Positions 11,704 through 23,491 of a DNA stretch of 64,000 nt are shown in pieces (position 1 is the first letter of the stretch; each line of letters begins with the position of its first letter). The notes under the pieces are model-generated. The model searched no databases, was not told the DNA's origin, and saw nothing but the letters and a program-made list of their open reading frames with translations. Origin of the DNA: Pyrenopolyporus hunteri (Eukaryota; Ascomycota; Sordariomycetes; Xylariales; Hypoxylaceae); the NCBI GenBank assembly GCA_902806595.1, contig CADCXC010000018.1:124001-188000 (forward strand), read 5' to 3'. A program made the translations under genes and the position numbers.

Positions 11704-12359
11704 GTTTTTGAGTTGATGGTGTTACTTTGCCGTCTGTGTGTTCTTCGGTTGTATGTGCCAAATAGCAGATAGCTACATGTATAATTATGAACGGGAGCGG
11801 AATTAGTTCGAAGGCAAGCGAAGAAGAGGTAGGAAGCTCAAAAGCTTGATGGAGGGGCAATCATTTGGGCAGGTGGGGCAATGCACCCCTGCGGCTTTCA
11901 TAGGGCTTGGAGACCAATCAGAGGCGGGCTGATGCACAATCCTAGGCTACCAAGTACATAGGTACTTGAGTACGCAGGTACAATTTCAATTACATACCGA
12001 AAATCCAATTGAAGTTTAAAGCTTCCGACATTCTTTCCTCTCCCTTTCAACCTTTCAACCTTTCAACGCTTCAACGCCTCAGCCCTTCCACCACCACGAG
12101 TCCTCTCGACTGCCTTGGCGGTTTTCCCTTGGCCACGAATACGATTGACATCGTTCCACGTCACCTTGCCTCCTGCGCGACGAGAACCCAACCAAATGAA
12201 TGACCACCACCGTTTACCCAGGCTCCTCCCTCTCATCCAGCCACCGCTTTAACAGCTCCTCTCCCGTACACTTTACTCACCTCCTTCGACCGGGCACCCG
12301 AATATCAGCTCGACGAGAAATATCGACACCGTCGCAGAGATACATAGAAATAAACAGCC
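11704..12359. promoter_or_regulatory. Shared divergent promoter region, nudC / tfb3
   Basis: The only non-coding DNA between the two start codons. It holds pyrimidine-rich tracts (for example 12029-12080, repeated CTTTCAACC) typical of fungal core promoters and 5' leaders. An imperfect CCTAGGTA-type array lies near 11950-11975. No specific operator can be named. Confidence 0.5.
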
Positions 12360-13580
12360 ATGTCTCGAAAACCCGCATCAACCACCACAACCGCCGCGCG
12401 GCCTACCGCCGAGCCGTCCAACCAAGTTCCCACCGACATCTGTCCCGTGTGTACGCGCGTGCGGTACCTGAACAAAGACATGGAGTTCCTGATCAACCCC
12501 GAGTGCTACCACCCGATGTGCACCAACTGCGTCAGCAACATCTTCAGCAAGGGGCCCGCCCAGTGTCCCTACCCCAGATGCACCAAGACCCTGCGACAGC
12601 GCGGGTTCCGCACCGCCTTCTTCAAGGACCTTAACGTCGAGCGCGAGGTCGACGTGCGCCGCCGCGTGCAGGCCGTCTTCAACATGACGCAGGACGACTT
12701 CGAGACGCTGCGCGACTACAACGACTACCTGCAGCAGGTGGAGGACCTGACGTTCGACCTGGTGCAGGGCAGCGAGGCGGAGCAGCGCAGCGCGGAGCAG
12801 AAACTCCTAGCCTACGAGCAGAAGCACCGCGACGAGATCGAGAAGAACAAGAAGCGCGGCCGCGAGGCCGAGTCCCAGCGCAAGCAGCGCGACGCTGCTG
12901 AGGCCGAGGCCGCGCGCCAGAGACGGCTCGAGGAGCAGCGCGAGGAGGAGCGCGTCCGCGCCGAAGAAGCCTCCATCAACGCCGAGGTCATGGAGGCGCT
13001 CGCGCGCGGCGAGCCCGGCACCGCCGCGGACATCCAAGCGCGCATCCTGGCGAAGAAGCGCGCGCGCGTCGCCGAGATCTCGGGCGCCCACTTCCCGAGC
13101 TTGCTCAACGCCTCCGCCGACCCTACCTCCTCCCCGCTCCCGAGCAGCACCACCAGCGCGGCCGGTAACAACGGCGCCGGCGCGAGCAGCCTGCTCTCGA
13201 TCCGCGGGCTCAAGGACAAGTCGCGGCGCGATGACAGCGCCGAGTACTACGCGCGGCCGTACGACCCCTTCGCGGGCCTGGACCTGCGGCCGGCGCGCTA
13301 CGAGCTGCGCGACCGGTACGAGAACCCCTGGCTCGAGGACGCGCGCGCCCGCGACGACCACAGGGTCCCCGGCTACAACACCCACGAGTACGAGGCCCGC
13401 GCCCTGTTCGAGGCCTTCGCGGGCTTGGGCGTCGACATCGCGGACGAGAAGGCCGATGCGCAGAGGAGGATCGGCACGGCGGCTGCCGCGGAGGCGGTCG
13501 CGAGAGGTGGTGCTGCGGGCGGGAGCAGTACGACGGGGACGGCGAAGGGTAGTGATGAGGACGATGATGTGTTTTCTTAA
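12360..13580 (+). CDS. tfb3: TFIIH/CAK assembly subunit Tfb3 (MAT1-like)
   Basis: A single-exon protein of 406 aa. The N-terminal C3HC4 RING finger has ligands C28, C31, C49, H51, C54, C57, C69 and C74, followed by the MAT1 segment FRTAFFKDLNVEREVDVRRR. A long charged coiled coil follows (about 110-215), then a low-complexity Ala/Gly/Ser tail ending in an acidic patch. In the family this protein links the cyclin-dependent kinase module (Kin28/CDK7) to core TFIIH, for RNA polymerase II CTD phosphorylation and nucleotide-excision repair in the nucleus. The ATG at 12360 lies at the end of a pyrimidine-rich leader. The coding region is strikingly GC-rich at third positions. Confidence 0.93.
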   Translation: MSRKPASTTTTAARPTAEPSNQVPTDICPVCTRVRYLNKDMEFLINPECYHPMCTNCVSNIFSKGPAQCPYPRCTKTLRQRGFRTAFFKDLNVEREVDVRRRVQAVFNMTQDDFETLRDYNDYLQQVEDLTFDLVQGSEAEQRSAEQKLLAYEQKHRDEIEKNKKRGREAESQRKQRDAAEAEAARQRRLEEQREEERVRAEEASINAEVMEALARGEPGTAADIQARILAKKRARVAEISGAHFPSLLNASADPTSSPLPSSTTSAAGNNGAGASSLLSIRGLKDKSRRDDSAEYYARPYDPFAGLDLRPARYELRDRYENPWLEDARARDDHRVPGYNTHEYEARALFEAFAGLGVDIADEKADAQRRIGTAAAAEAVARGGAAGGSSTTGTAKGSDEDDDVFS

Positions 13581-15054
13581 GGGCGGTGTTGACGGGGTTA
13601 TCTACCCACCTACTTGCACGGAACATAGAGATTCAGACGGCGGTCCATGAGGGTCAAAGTCGAGAGAGATAACGGCAAGCAGAGGATTCTTGTTGCGATT
13701 ACCATTTAGCCGTACTTTTACTACTGGCATTTGCTTAGAGACGGAGCCATACACAGGTAACCTAGGTACATACCTACATACCCCGGAAAACTAGACGGGA
13801 GAAAGAAAAGGGGGGTGGATGGATGAATGGATGGATGGACATGTTAGATATGTGGCTTTTGCACTTGCTCTTACTGTATTTGCATAGCGGCGGCGTTTTA
13901 GGGCTTCGAATTACAGACACGGATTCATACAGAGATACAGACAGACAGACAGACATCCAAAGTTGGGTGCATATAGCGAAACGCTTGGACGGGGCAAGGT
14001 AGAGCCCCTGGCTGGCAGAGGCTTAACATATTAGCCTAGGTAGCTACATACCTTAAGAGATAAAATGTAGTAGAGACGCTGCGTCGTGGTTATGCAGTAT
14101 GAAGGTATTTAAATATTAATTACCTATCTTCCATACACCTACATATGAAAACCACTGCCAGGTGAACATAAAGATACAGATAATGTATTCGATTTAACTC
14201 CAGTTTCGCCTTGCCACGTCTATACCCCGAAGTAAATATCACGGATACCTCCAGTCTCAGACCTCTCTTCCGTACATTTGAGTCCTCCCAATTAGGAATG
14301 AATTCGGCCACCGGTATGGGTACCTAGATAGGTAGGTCAAGAAAGATATCCCCCGAAAGTCTTGATCGCCCCTGAGGAACATGTCAGCACCCACTCTCGC
14401 TGACTCTCGCTCACTCGCTCATTCTTTTTCACCTTCACATCCACAACACGAGATAAACAAGGAACCAAGTCGCGCCATGCTATACAACCGCCCATTACGC
14501 GACAGCCTAGGAAGTAGGTAGTGTAAGTAGTAGGTAGGTAACTATTAAAACGCGAACCAAGCCAACAACGACGAGTTGGGCATGTGGGAATAATACAGGC
14601 TCACGAATGCGATCCACGAATCCGCCAATTGCTTGCTTGCTTTCTTTCTTTCTTGCCCTTCTCTCGCACTTTGCTTTCTCTTCCTTGCAGTCCTCCCAGA
14701 ATCGCTCTCTCCTCTTTTGGGAGAGAAGAAAGATTCATTTTCCACTGGAAAGGTTTCCAGATCGTATATCTCTTGTACAGTAATGCTCCGCGGCTGTCCG
14801 ACGACGAGACTAGTAGCTACCAGCTTAGCTCGTTTCTACTAGTCTCATTCATCCCAATTCCCCCCGTTCTCTACCCTTCTTCATCCTTCAATCTCGGTGA
14901 TCCTTCGCTTAAACGGGGAGGGGAAACCATTAAATCCAAAGATAACGCCTCGTTTTACGCATTCGGTGATAACGGGAGGATCTCGAGACGCTATAACGCC
15001 CTTATATTCACCCTTTCTTTGATATTAAACTCTCCCGTATCGCTTTAGGAACCT
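13581..15054. other. Convergent intergenic region tfb3 / AP180
   Basis: About 1.5 kb with no gene I can support. It contains a (GGAT)n microsatellite at 13816-13842, an (ACAG)n run at 13937-13955 and several TAGGTA/CCTAGGTA islands (13758, 14036, 14320, 14515). An open frame at 14584-15048 is Ser/Phe/Leu-rich and looks like reverse or UTR sequence. Confidence 0.5.
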
Positions 15055-17211
15055 CTACTGCTGCCAAGGCGTTTGAGTAGCAGGTCGGGGGAACACGGGT
15101 GTTGCGTCTAAATGATCTAATCCCCCGCCTATCGGCTGCTGCCCGTGTTGCCAGCCCATTCCCGTCTGATGATTCACAAATGCGCCCTGTCGGAACGGAT
15201 TTGTGCTTCCTGTGGGTTGCGGCATAAGGCCACCACTCGTCTGAGGCCGTTGCGGCTGGCCCTGTGGTTGGTTTTGGGGTTGGCCAAAATTTCTGGCAAA
15301 CGGATTGGTTCCTGTAGCCGTCGCTTGTATCGACGGCGCCGGGGCCGGGTTCGGCGGTTGCGACTGGAAAGGCGAACTTGGCGCCGGGTTAGAAAAGGGG
15401 GTGACGGCTTGAGGGGACGATCTCGCGAATGGGTTAGTACTCTGCCGGTTCATAACCCCGGCTTGGCTCTGCGGGCTAGTTGGCGCAGCGAAAGCATTGT
15501 TAGGCACTCCGGTCGGGTTTGCCATCAACATGGATGCTCTGAAAGGGTTAGTTATCTGCTGACCAGGCTGGAGTCCCGTCTGCAGAGGTGGCGACAAAGT
15601 CCCAGGTTGGAACGACGCGGCTGAGTCTTGCGGTATGGAGGGTAAGCTGCCCGTTGTTAAAGATGACTGCGGGGTGAACCCGCCGAAACTACTAGCACCG
15701 GTAAAGGCTGGCTGGATTTGGTTCGGGACTTGCTGTTGCTGAGAGAAGGCGCCGATGTTCTGTTGCTGGAAAGCGGTATTGTTGGTTGGAAATCCGGTCG
15801 GCTGAGATACGAACCCGTTGTCCTGGAGCTGGCCGGTCTGCTGTAGCCCAAAGCCGGTGCTCGAGGGCCAAGGGTTTCCCGTCGGCATTAGTTGACTCGC
15901 CTGCGCCACCTGCGGCTGAGGGTTCGGGTGTACGGCCATCGTGGTTTGGTTCTGCTCTATCGAGTCGAAGAAGTCGATCAGATCCGGATCCGGTCCCTTC
16001 GTAGCCTGCGGCGGCGGTTTCGACGAGGACGATCCGTTCGACTTCGCAGCTGCAGCCTTAGATTCTGAGGTGCTCTTATCAGTTTTCGAAGACAGTCCGG
16101 GTCCACCCTTCTTCTTCGCCTCGAGCTCTGCTAGATACTGTCTTCGGTGGATTTCGAAGTCCGGATCCTTTAGATATTCCTCAAGCTGCCGTCGAAGGTT
16201 GATCGGAGCGTGCTTCAGCTTAGGAACCTCGACTCTAGTATGAGGCTCCCACTGCCGCGCGACGGCCAGGTATTGCACTACATAATCGGTTTGCTTCGTG
16301 AAGTTTTGGTATATCTCTAAAGCTCTCTCCGCATCCGGTTTCGACATTTCGAAGAAGTGCCCTAACTGTCATCAGCCTTCGGATTCCCGCAGTTAGCGAG
16401 TCTTGATAAACACACCCAAAATGTTGATCATGGCTTGGTTCAAGACTTGGAACAGCGATAACAAGTCTAGGACCAGAAGTCGAAAAACGGTTATAGTAAT
16501 TTCGTTCTCGGGGTCCTCAAGAACCTGCCAAATGCCAACGTCAGCGCCGTTCCATCAGGTGGGGAACCAGACTGCGTACATCGCACTTTAGCAGAGCGGT
16601 AAGTTGATGCTGAACCACTTCGGTTTCCCGGAGCAGTCCCTTCTCGACCGAAAGTTTCTCTAGCCGCGTCTCCTTGGCTCGTACCCAATCCACCCTCGTA
16701 TCCCTATATGCGCGCACGCGTTCCGCGAGGTAGCCGGCATAGTGCCGTATATTCCGACCTTGTATTTGGGCTGCCGTATTACATCAGAAATATTGCCTCG
16801 AGTACAAGTAATCAAGCGGCGCAAGTCCGCATAGGACAGGCAAACCACCTACCATCGGTGAAAGAGCTAATGGCTAGCTGGCTTCGATGTTTCGCAAGGT
16901 ATGCGAGGGTCGCGTCGGGCGAGCCTTCTCTGATCATCAAGTGGATGGTTATCAAGCTCTTGAGCACTACGGTCCATGTTGAATCTCGCAGCCGAAACTG
17001 TAGCGCGCGGAAAACTTCCCCTACGCCGGCTTCTCCCGCGTGCGTGGCGACAAGAATATGCTCGATATACTTGGTTTTCGGCGGAGCGGCCTATCCGACC
17101 ATGTTGTCAACGGTCATACGAAAACCTAACCTTACGCCTCGCTGGGGGGATGGAACAACCAACCTTAATCTTAGTTGCACCCTTCACGGATTTCTCGAAG
17201 GAGCTGGACAT
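15055..17211 (-). CDS. AP180/CALM-type clathrin assembly protein (ANTH domain)
   Basis: Five exons on the minus strand: 17211-17164, 17090-16853, 16770-16580, 16524-16416 and 16361-15055, giving 630 aa. Introns of 54-82 nt have AG acceptors and consistent phases; the first donor is the weaker GTTGGT. Residues 1-280 form an ANTH domain: MSSSFEKSVKGATKIK, then KTKYIEHILVATHAGEAGVG, RDSTWTVVLKSLITIHLMIR, and GHFFEMSKPDAERALEIY across the last junction. The lysine-rich start fits phosphoinositide binding. The tail is Gln/Pro/Asn-rich with a clathrin-box-like LIDFF at 323-327 and four NPF motifs that would bind EH-domain proteins such as Pan1/Ede1. The family recruits clathrin and v-SNAREs at the plasma membrane during endocytosis. 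Only the last exon is a long open frame, so the domain is easily missed. Confidence 0.92.
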
Positions 17212-18912
17212 GATGCCGACCGTTGGCAGGGGGTTAAAGCCAAGTCTCGGCTACTATGTACTATGGTAGACGTATGTCTGTTTGCGGGCGTCGTACGCTC
17301 GGAACCAGGTATCGGCCGGGATTATCGGGGTGGTTGTCGACGAGTAGAAAAAAGGAGAAGAGGGGGCGCGGAGGAGGATTGGCAGGACTGGTAGGACTGT
17401 TTGTCAATGTCGGACAAAGGCGACAACCATGGTCGGGGGTGCGACTTGGGGGTTGAACAGGTTCGTAGCAGATGAAATTGAGCGGAATGACGAGCCAAAG
17501 CAGACTTGTATTTCGTGAGCATGGGCGGGTTTGGCTTTGTTACGGCTGTTCCATTTCGAGTGGGAGACGGTTGTGTCCATATGACTACTGGTATATTCCG
17601 TACTTAAGTTCTAATTCGCGAATGATCGACTCTCGAGATATTCCCGTCGCTTTGGGTCGGAGGTTTCTCGTCCTATACGACGTAAAATGCAACTTGGAGA
17701 AATGGGAGTTTTAGAAGAGAGAGCCAGCGAAAGAGACCCAGCCGCGGATTTGGGAGACGGCGGTCGGGATATCGGGCTCCCAGGCTCCTAATCTTAGGTA
17801 ATTTAAGGTTTGTAGGCCCCATGTCATCCATATGTACAATACCTAGCCCACCGCCCCGTGCCTATCGATAACATGCCTAGCTAATTAATTACTTACTTAC
17901 CAGTCGGTACCTACCTAGGTAGATTGTAGGTACCCAGGGAGAGATATCCACGCCGTACTACGATGCAGAGCTGACTTATTATGCGAGGTACATTTGGTAC
18001 AAACCCAGGTACACGTGCATGTGCCTTCGCGCGTGCAAAGCGTAAATAGCACCCAATGCAGGCGGATGCAAACAGCTGATTAAACATAGAACTCAAGTCC
18101 GGTGCACCGAAATATGTACCTACCTACATTTGAACCTGGTAGTCATGCACGTATCTCTGAGGTCAGAATATCGGAACCAATATATCGGTATGGAATAAGC
18201 ACTAAGTAGCCGTTGAACTCCATAGAAGGAATACTCGTATCACTCGAACAACTCAATAAGGCGCGTACATTCGCAATCGCGGAAACGCCAGAACGTTCGT
18301 CAACGACCAAAAGAGGGATGGTAAATCAATATATTTCGACCTCGACAGGTCCGGGGCACCATAAACGAAATATGCTAGATCGTGGCTTGATGTCTTCCAA
18401 GAAAACAAGGGACAATACAGTTATTCGAGTCCAACGAGTGGGCGGGAGTAGGGGATTAACGAGATAAAAGAGTACCTAAAGTAACCTTCCAAACTGTCAA
18501 ACATTTATCAGAGTTGCCGTATCGCGTCCGATGTAAAACAAGGTCGAGGTGTGTCGAACGCTTATTTCATGATTCCACCCTTTCGCCGCAGCAGAACCGC
18601 TTAAGCCCCAGAGGGGAGAGTTCTGAAGCTTTGAGAGGGGGAACACATCATATAAAACACGCAGCTTTCATCATCTAAATAAGTACTTGTTAGTGATATA
18701 TTCACGAATTCCTGCGGTATAGAACGACACGGCCGTCGGTAGGGACTTACTTTTATTTGAAGTGGAAGGATGAAGAAAAAAGAAGGAAAAAAAAGATTCC
18801 CAAGATTTCGGCAGGAACTTTTTCTATGCAGTGGAATTTTTTGCGACGGAGCGGAGCCGCAATTATCCGCGCTAGCCCAGGGGCCAAGCCCGGGCACCTA
18901 GGTACCTAGGTA
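17212..18912. other. Intergenic region upstream of AP180, no gene seen
   Basis: About 1.7 kb. Short open frames here show no family signature. It contains scattered TACCTAGGTA islands (about 17905-17935 and 18119-18126) and ends in CCTAGGTA repeats against the MITE. The proximal part presumably holds the AP180 promoter. Confidence 0.45.
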
Positions 18913-19788
18913 CCTTTACAAGGATCCGCTGGTTTTAATTAACCGTTAAATCACCGTGATTATACAATAAAAAATCTTAAACGTTTAGAAATTTCCGACT
19001 TATCGAATTATCGATAATTTTTTCGAAACGTTTAACTCGAAATAATCGTTTAAAAACGATCGAAACGTTTATATTTTTTAATTTATATAATTTAAAAAAA
19101 TATAAAATACGAAAAATAAAACGAAAAAAAACGAAAAAAAACATATATAAATACGTATTTTATTAAAATATTAAATAAATAAATAAATATTATTTATATT
19201 AAAATTATTTTTATAAATTTATAAATTTATAATATTTATAAAATTAAAAAATTAAAAAATTAAAAAATTAAAAAATTAAAAAATTAAAAAACTAAAAAAC
19301 TAAAAAATTAAAAAGTTAAAAAATTAAAAAATTAAAAAATTAAAAAATTAAAAATAAATTAATAAAACTTTAAAAATTAAAAAAAAAATTTATTTAATAT
19401 TTAATTTAATTTTATAATTTTTAAAAATAAAAAAAAAATTAAATTTATTTATTTATTTATTTTTATATAAACGAAAAAATTAATTATTATTTTTTAAAAT
19501 TAATAAATAAAATTAATAAATATTTATATTAAAAATTTTATAATTAAAAAATTACGATTATATATTTATAAAAAAAATAAAATTATATAATTTAAACGTT
19601 TAAAATAATTAAACGTTAAAAAATAAATAATCGCGTAAATAAAAAAAAATATTAAAATAATAATAAACGTTAATAAATCTTAACATTTAAAATCTAAAAC
19701 GTTTAGGAAAGATTTGTCGAATATTATTAATTTAAAGATTCAATACTGTAACTAAACGCATAATTGAAACCAGCGGATCTTTGTAAGG
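18913..19788. mobile_element. RIP-degraded MITE-like element with TA target duplication
   Basis: The left end reads CCTTTACAAGGATCCGCTGG. The right end, reverse-complemented from 19788, reads CCTTACAAAGATCCGCTGG, so the TIRs match apart from one base change and one T indel. Similarity continues to about 27 bp (GGTTTTAATTA / GGTTTCAATTA). TA dinucleotides flank both ends (18911-18912 and 19789-19790), the target preference of Tc1/mariner/pogo elements. At 876 bp with no readable transposase it is a non-autonomous relic. The interior is almost pure A+T with isolated CpG. CCTAGGTA arrays lie just outside on both sides. Confidence 0.75.
19241..19352. repeat. Octamer tandem repeat (ATTAAAAA)n inside the MITE
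   Basis: About fourteen copies of the 8-base unit ATTAAAAA, with a few C or G variants (CTAAAAA, GTTAAAAA). This may be an expanded RIP product of an earlier minisatellite. Confidence 0.8.
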
Positions 19789-20012
19789 TAGTCGGTGCCC
19801 CTAGGTACCTAGGTACCTACGTATAGAACCTAACGTAATCCGTACAAATACGAAGTATCAAGTATACTGCATGGCCATATCCATATCTTATCTTATCGCA
19901 TTAATTATAATCATATTTATTTTATTGACACTCACTCGCACACGCACACCACACACACTGGTCAGCGGTATACGTCTCGCCCTTAAGACCGAAAAGGGTC
20001 GGATGAAAACCC

Positions 20013-22414
20013 ATGGTTCGGATCCTCTCTAGCTCCTTACGAAGGAGCGCCCTCAGATGCATTCCAATCATCCAAGGGCAGGCCTTACCAGACAGATATC
20101 GGTCGATTCTTCAACTGAGGCCCACAAGGACCCTTCATGATCAAGCTTCTGAACCCACTGATTCTCCCACATCCGAGTCCTCAACACCTGAGCCTTCAAC
20201 TTCTGAGCCCCCGACTGTTGAACCTGAGGAATCCGAGCCCGTGAAGCCGTTTGCTATAGAGAGAGACTACCCGATTGGCTCTAAAAAGGATTCTTCTAGC
20301 TATGAGCGATATTGTAAGACGAAATGCTGGCCATCCGTTCCGAATCGGCTCTCACTAATTCATATAAAGTTAACAATATGCGGAAAGTTCCACCAACCCC
20401 GGGAATCGGCTTCAAGCCCGGGTTAGAAGTCACCATTTACGGCTTTATTGGGAAACGGAAAGACCTGAGCGCCAACCTAAGTTTCTGTGATGTATCCTGC
20501 ACGGAATTTCCAGGTTCTATCCAAATTGTATCCCAGTGGGAAGACAGCACATCGATACCATTCTCCGCCCACCAGGACCTGAAGAGTATACCGGCCTATA
20601 GTCCAGTCATTGTAAAGGGGACTATCCGGGAACCCCTGCCTCGCCTAAACAGCCGCAGCCCGTTGGAACCCGAGAGGAGGTGGGATCTCAAGTTATCAGC
20701 CATCCATTGTCTAAACCCGTTTCCCAAGGATATATCCGTCTCTAAGAACACCGTATGGCCACCTCATTTACGTCATTTGCAATTGCGATTTGATCCCTTC
20801 CTTCAAAGTCGATTAAAATTCCGCCAACGAGTAAAAAAAGAGTTGACGAGACGTCTGGAGAGTCTCGGCTTTTTAGAAGTCGACACACCCGTCCTCTTCA
20901 AATCGACCCCGGAAGGCGCCCGGGAATTCCTCGTGCCGACAAGACGTCCGGGATACGCCTACGCATTGGTTCAGAGCCCGCAGCAGTATAAGCAGATGCT
21001 TATGGCCGGAGGAATTACGAAATACTTCCAATTCGCTAAGTGTTTCCGCGACGAGGACCATCGCGCCGACAGACAGCCCGAATTCACACAGCTTGACTTG
21101 GAGATGGCCTTCGCTGATGGATCGCTCGTGATTAAGACCGTAAGCAGCTTATTAAGAAACTTTTTCGATTACCTCAACGATAACTGGTTGCGAGTTAACG
21201 TCGATGGTGCGTATTATCTCGTCAACGTCAAGCACGTGAAGACCGGTAAAACCAAAGAAGACCTCGCTACTCTACGTGGGGGGTCGTACTATCCTCGTCT
21301 AGGCCGCAGCTCGTTCAATGTCATAACATACAAGGACGCGATGTCACGGTATGGTTCTGATAAACCCGACCTACGCATCCGGCCGCCGTATGTTTCGCCG
21401 GTAGGTCGAGCCGCTTAACAGTAACCATATACTATTTACTAACACGAATAGATCTTCCCTGTGGATACTACCGAGGTTTCCATGGAATTCATCAGAAAGC
21501 TTACAGATCTAGACGACCCCATAGTTGAGGCTTGCAAGTTCCGATTTACTAGATTTGTTCCCGCCACCCGAAAATTTGTCATGGATTTCTTCAAGTCACT
21601 CCCCAGCACCACGATCGGACCAACCCGGGGGTTTACCCCAGCTATATTCATATACAACAGTGGCAGGGAGGACAAGGGCATGGCGGCTCTGGGAAAGAGA
21701 GCCCTGCGAGCTCTTTGGGAAAATAGTGACCCGTGGAACGATTTTCAAGACGGCGATTTCGTCATTGTGCATGCGCGGAGGAAAGACCGTTTCTCTGGGA
21801 GCTCTACCGACTTAGGAAGAATTCGGAAAGCGCTATATGATGCCGGCGTAGAGGCGGGGCTTATCCCTCGGAGCCGCTCCTTTGCGGTATCTTGGATTAC
21901 GGAGTTCCCCCTTTTTACGCCGAACGGAGACAATCCGGGCCAAGGCGGCGCCGCCGGTTTCTCCTCAACCCATCACCCCTTCACAGCTCCCTTAAGTCCC
22001 CTGGACTTCTCCCTCCTGACCACCCGCCCGCTCGCGGTGAAGGCTGACCATTACGACCTCGTCATCAACGGCGTAGAGGTCGGCGGCGGGAGCCGTCGTA
22101 TACACGTTGCAAAATACCAAGAGTTTATCATGCGCGATATCCTCAAGATGAGCGAGGAGGGCATATCCGAGTTCTCGCATCTGCTCGAGGCCCTCAGGGC
22201 CGGCTGTCCGCCGCACGCCGGGTTCGCCTTAGGGCTTGACCGACTCGTGGCTGTGCTAGCCGATGTGCAGTCCGTCAGGGACGTCACGGCATTCCCAAAA
22301 AACAACAAGGGCGAGGACCCGCTGGTCAAGAGCCCGTCCAAGATCACCGCAGAGCAACGCAAGCTGTATCACATGTTTGACGAGCCGGACGACCAGACTA
22401 GATTAGAGGCGTAG
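20013..22414 (+). CDS. Aspartyl-tRNA synthetase, mitochondrial type
   Basis: Three exons: 20013-20313, 20370-21400 and 21452-22414, giving 764 aa. The second intron is clear (donor GTAGGT, branch TACTAAC, acceptor TAG) and joins PPYVSP to IFPVDTTEVSMEF. The first has donor GTAAGA but only AAG acceptors fit; using AAG at 20387 instead of 20369 would shorten the protein by six residues. The N-terminus is Arg/Ser-rich, followed by Pro/Glu/Ser repeats, a likely mitochondrial presequence. Then come the OB-fold anticodon-binding domain (about 110-215) and the class II core: motif 2 FRDEDHRADRQPE at 326-338, the bacterial-type insertion region, and motif 3 GFALGLDR at 701-708. It charges mitochondrial tRNA-Asp. 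The bacterial-type architecture separates it from the cytosolic enzyme. Confidence 0.93.
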
Positions 22415-22826
22415 CATTATCGCTGAATTCTTGCCTACCTAGCATATGACGAACGTAATGTACAATACGGGACCAGGCGATGTAGTTAGCTGTACCATAT
22501 GATGGAGACTGTATATATTCCCTCTTCATTTTTTAAGCACCGACGACCTTGAAGCACTAACACTCGTACGAAGCACTTACGATAACTAACATCTAGCATT
22601 ACCGCCACTTAATTTTGGGTAAACGACCGACTAACCTATCCATTTCCCCCCTTACTCATCCGATTCAACGCCGATCCGAAAACAGTAATGGCATACCGAT
22701 ATCCGATCCTCATTTCCTTCCATAGGGCAATCTTCCGAGGCCCGAACGGCGTATTCCTTATACTAGCAATAACTAAGCACTCTCATAACCATCAACCCCC
22801 TCCCCCCTAAAATTTATCGAAATCAA
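22415..22826. other. Convergent intergenic region, no gene seen
   Basis: About 410 bp of 3' flanks of the AspRS gene and the acidic-protein gene. No structure noted. Confidence 0.5.
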
Positions 22827-23491
22827 TTATTCGGATCCGCCATTAGTCTTCTCATCCGCAGAAGTAATACCATCTTCCATCAACGGGTCCCGATCGTTAT
22901 TTCCTTTTCCTTCTTCCTTGTTTCCGTCATTGTCCTTCTCCTCGCCTTTCTCCTCACCTTTATCCTGGTGCCCTTCTCCGACCACACCCTCGTCCACGTC
23001 CTCATCCTCGTCCTCAGTCTCCTCGTCCTCAGTCTCCTCATCCTCGGTCTCGTCCTCGTAGTCCGGCACCCAGTATGTGCCGCGCATGGGCTTCGCATGA
23101 CGCGTTCGCTCGGCAAGGATGTTGGCTGGATCGATGACGCTGCGTTCATCGCGGTCTTTAGGATGAGAAGCAGTTGGTGTCGTGGTTAGTGAGTCATCAT
23201 ATATGCGACATGTTTTGCCGAATGAGTGGTTAAAGGGGTAATCAACAGGAGAGTAGGAAGAGCACTCGAAAGTAGGCTATACACGGGTAAGTTAGGTAGT
23301 TACCTACCAAGACGCAGTTTAAACTCGACTATGTCACCCTCTCCGATGTCTTTGCCGGCCTTTCGGACTACCTTCATCGTCACGGGGACTCCGTCCCCGC
23401 CGTTGAAGCCAGAACGCGGGATGTGCGAAGCCTTCGCGCCTTTGCCTGCGGCGGCGGCAGCGGCGGTCGTCTCGTTCTTATAAGAAACCAT
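22827..23491 (-). CDS. Small acidic protein of unknown function
   Basis: Modelled as two minus-strand exons, 23491-23308 and 23155-22827, giving 170 aa. The donor is GTAGGT; a CACTAACC branch lies 20-30 nt before an AAG acceptor. The N-terminus is Ala-rich, then a compact segment (SHIPRSGFNGGDGVPVTMKV, KDIGEGDIVEFKLRL) runs across the junction into DRDERSVIDPANILAERTRH and MRGTYWVPDYEDE. The C-terminus is a Glu/Asp-rich tail with TEDEE repeats, ending NGGSE. I do not recognise the family. The frame upstream of the acceptor stays open for over 100 bases, so the intron could be shorter or partly retained. Codon use in the folded part looks genuinely coding. Confidence 0.6.

Noticed and set aside
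14584..15048. 154-codon plus-strand frame ending just before the AP180 stop
   Set aside because: Composition (Ser, Phe, Leu, Pro runs) matches a transcribed 3' region or promoter-like pyrimidine tract, with no domain.
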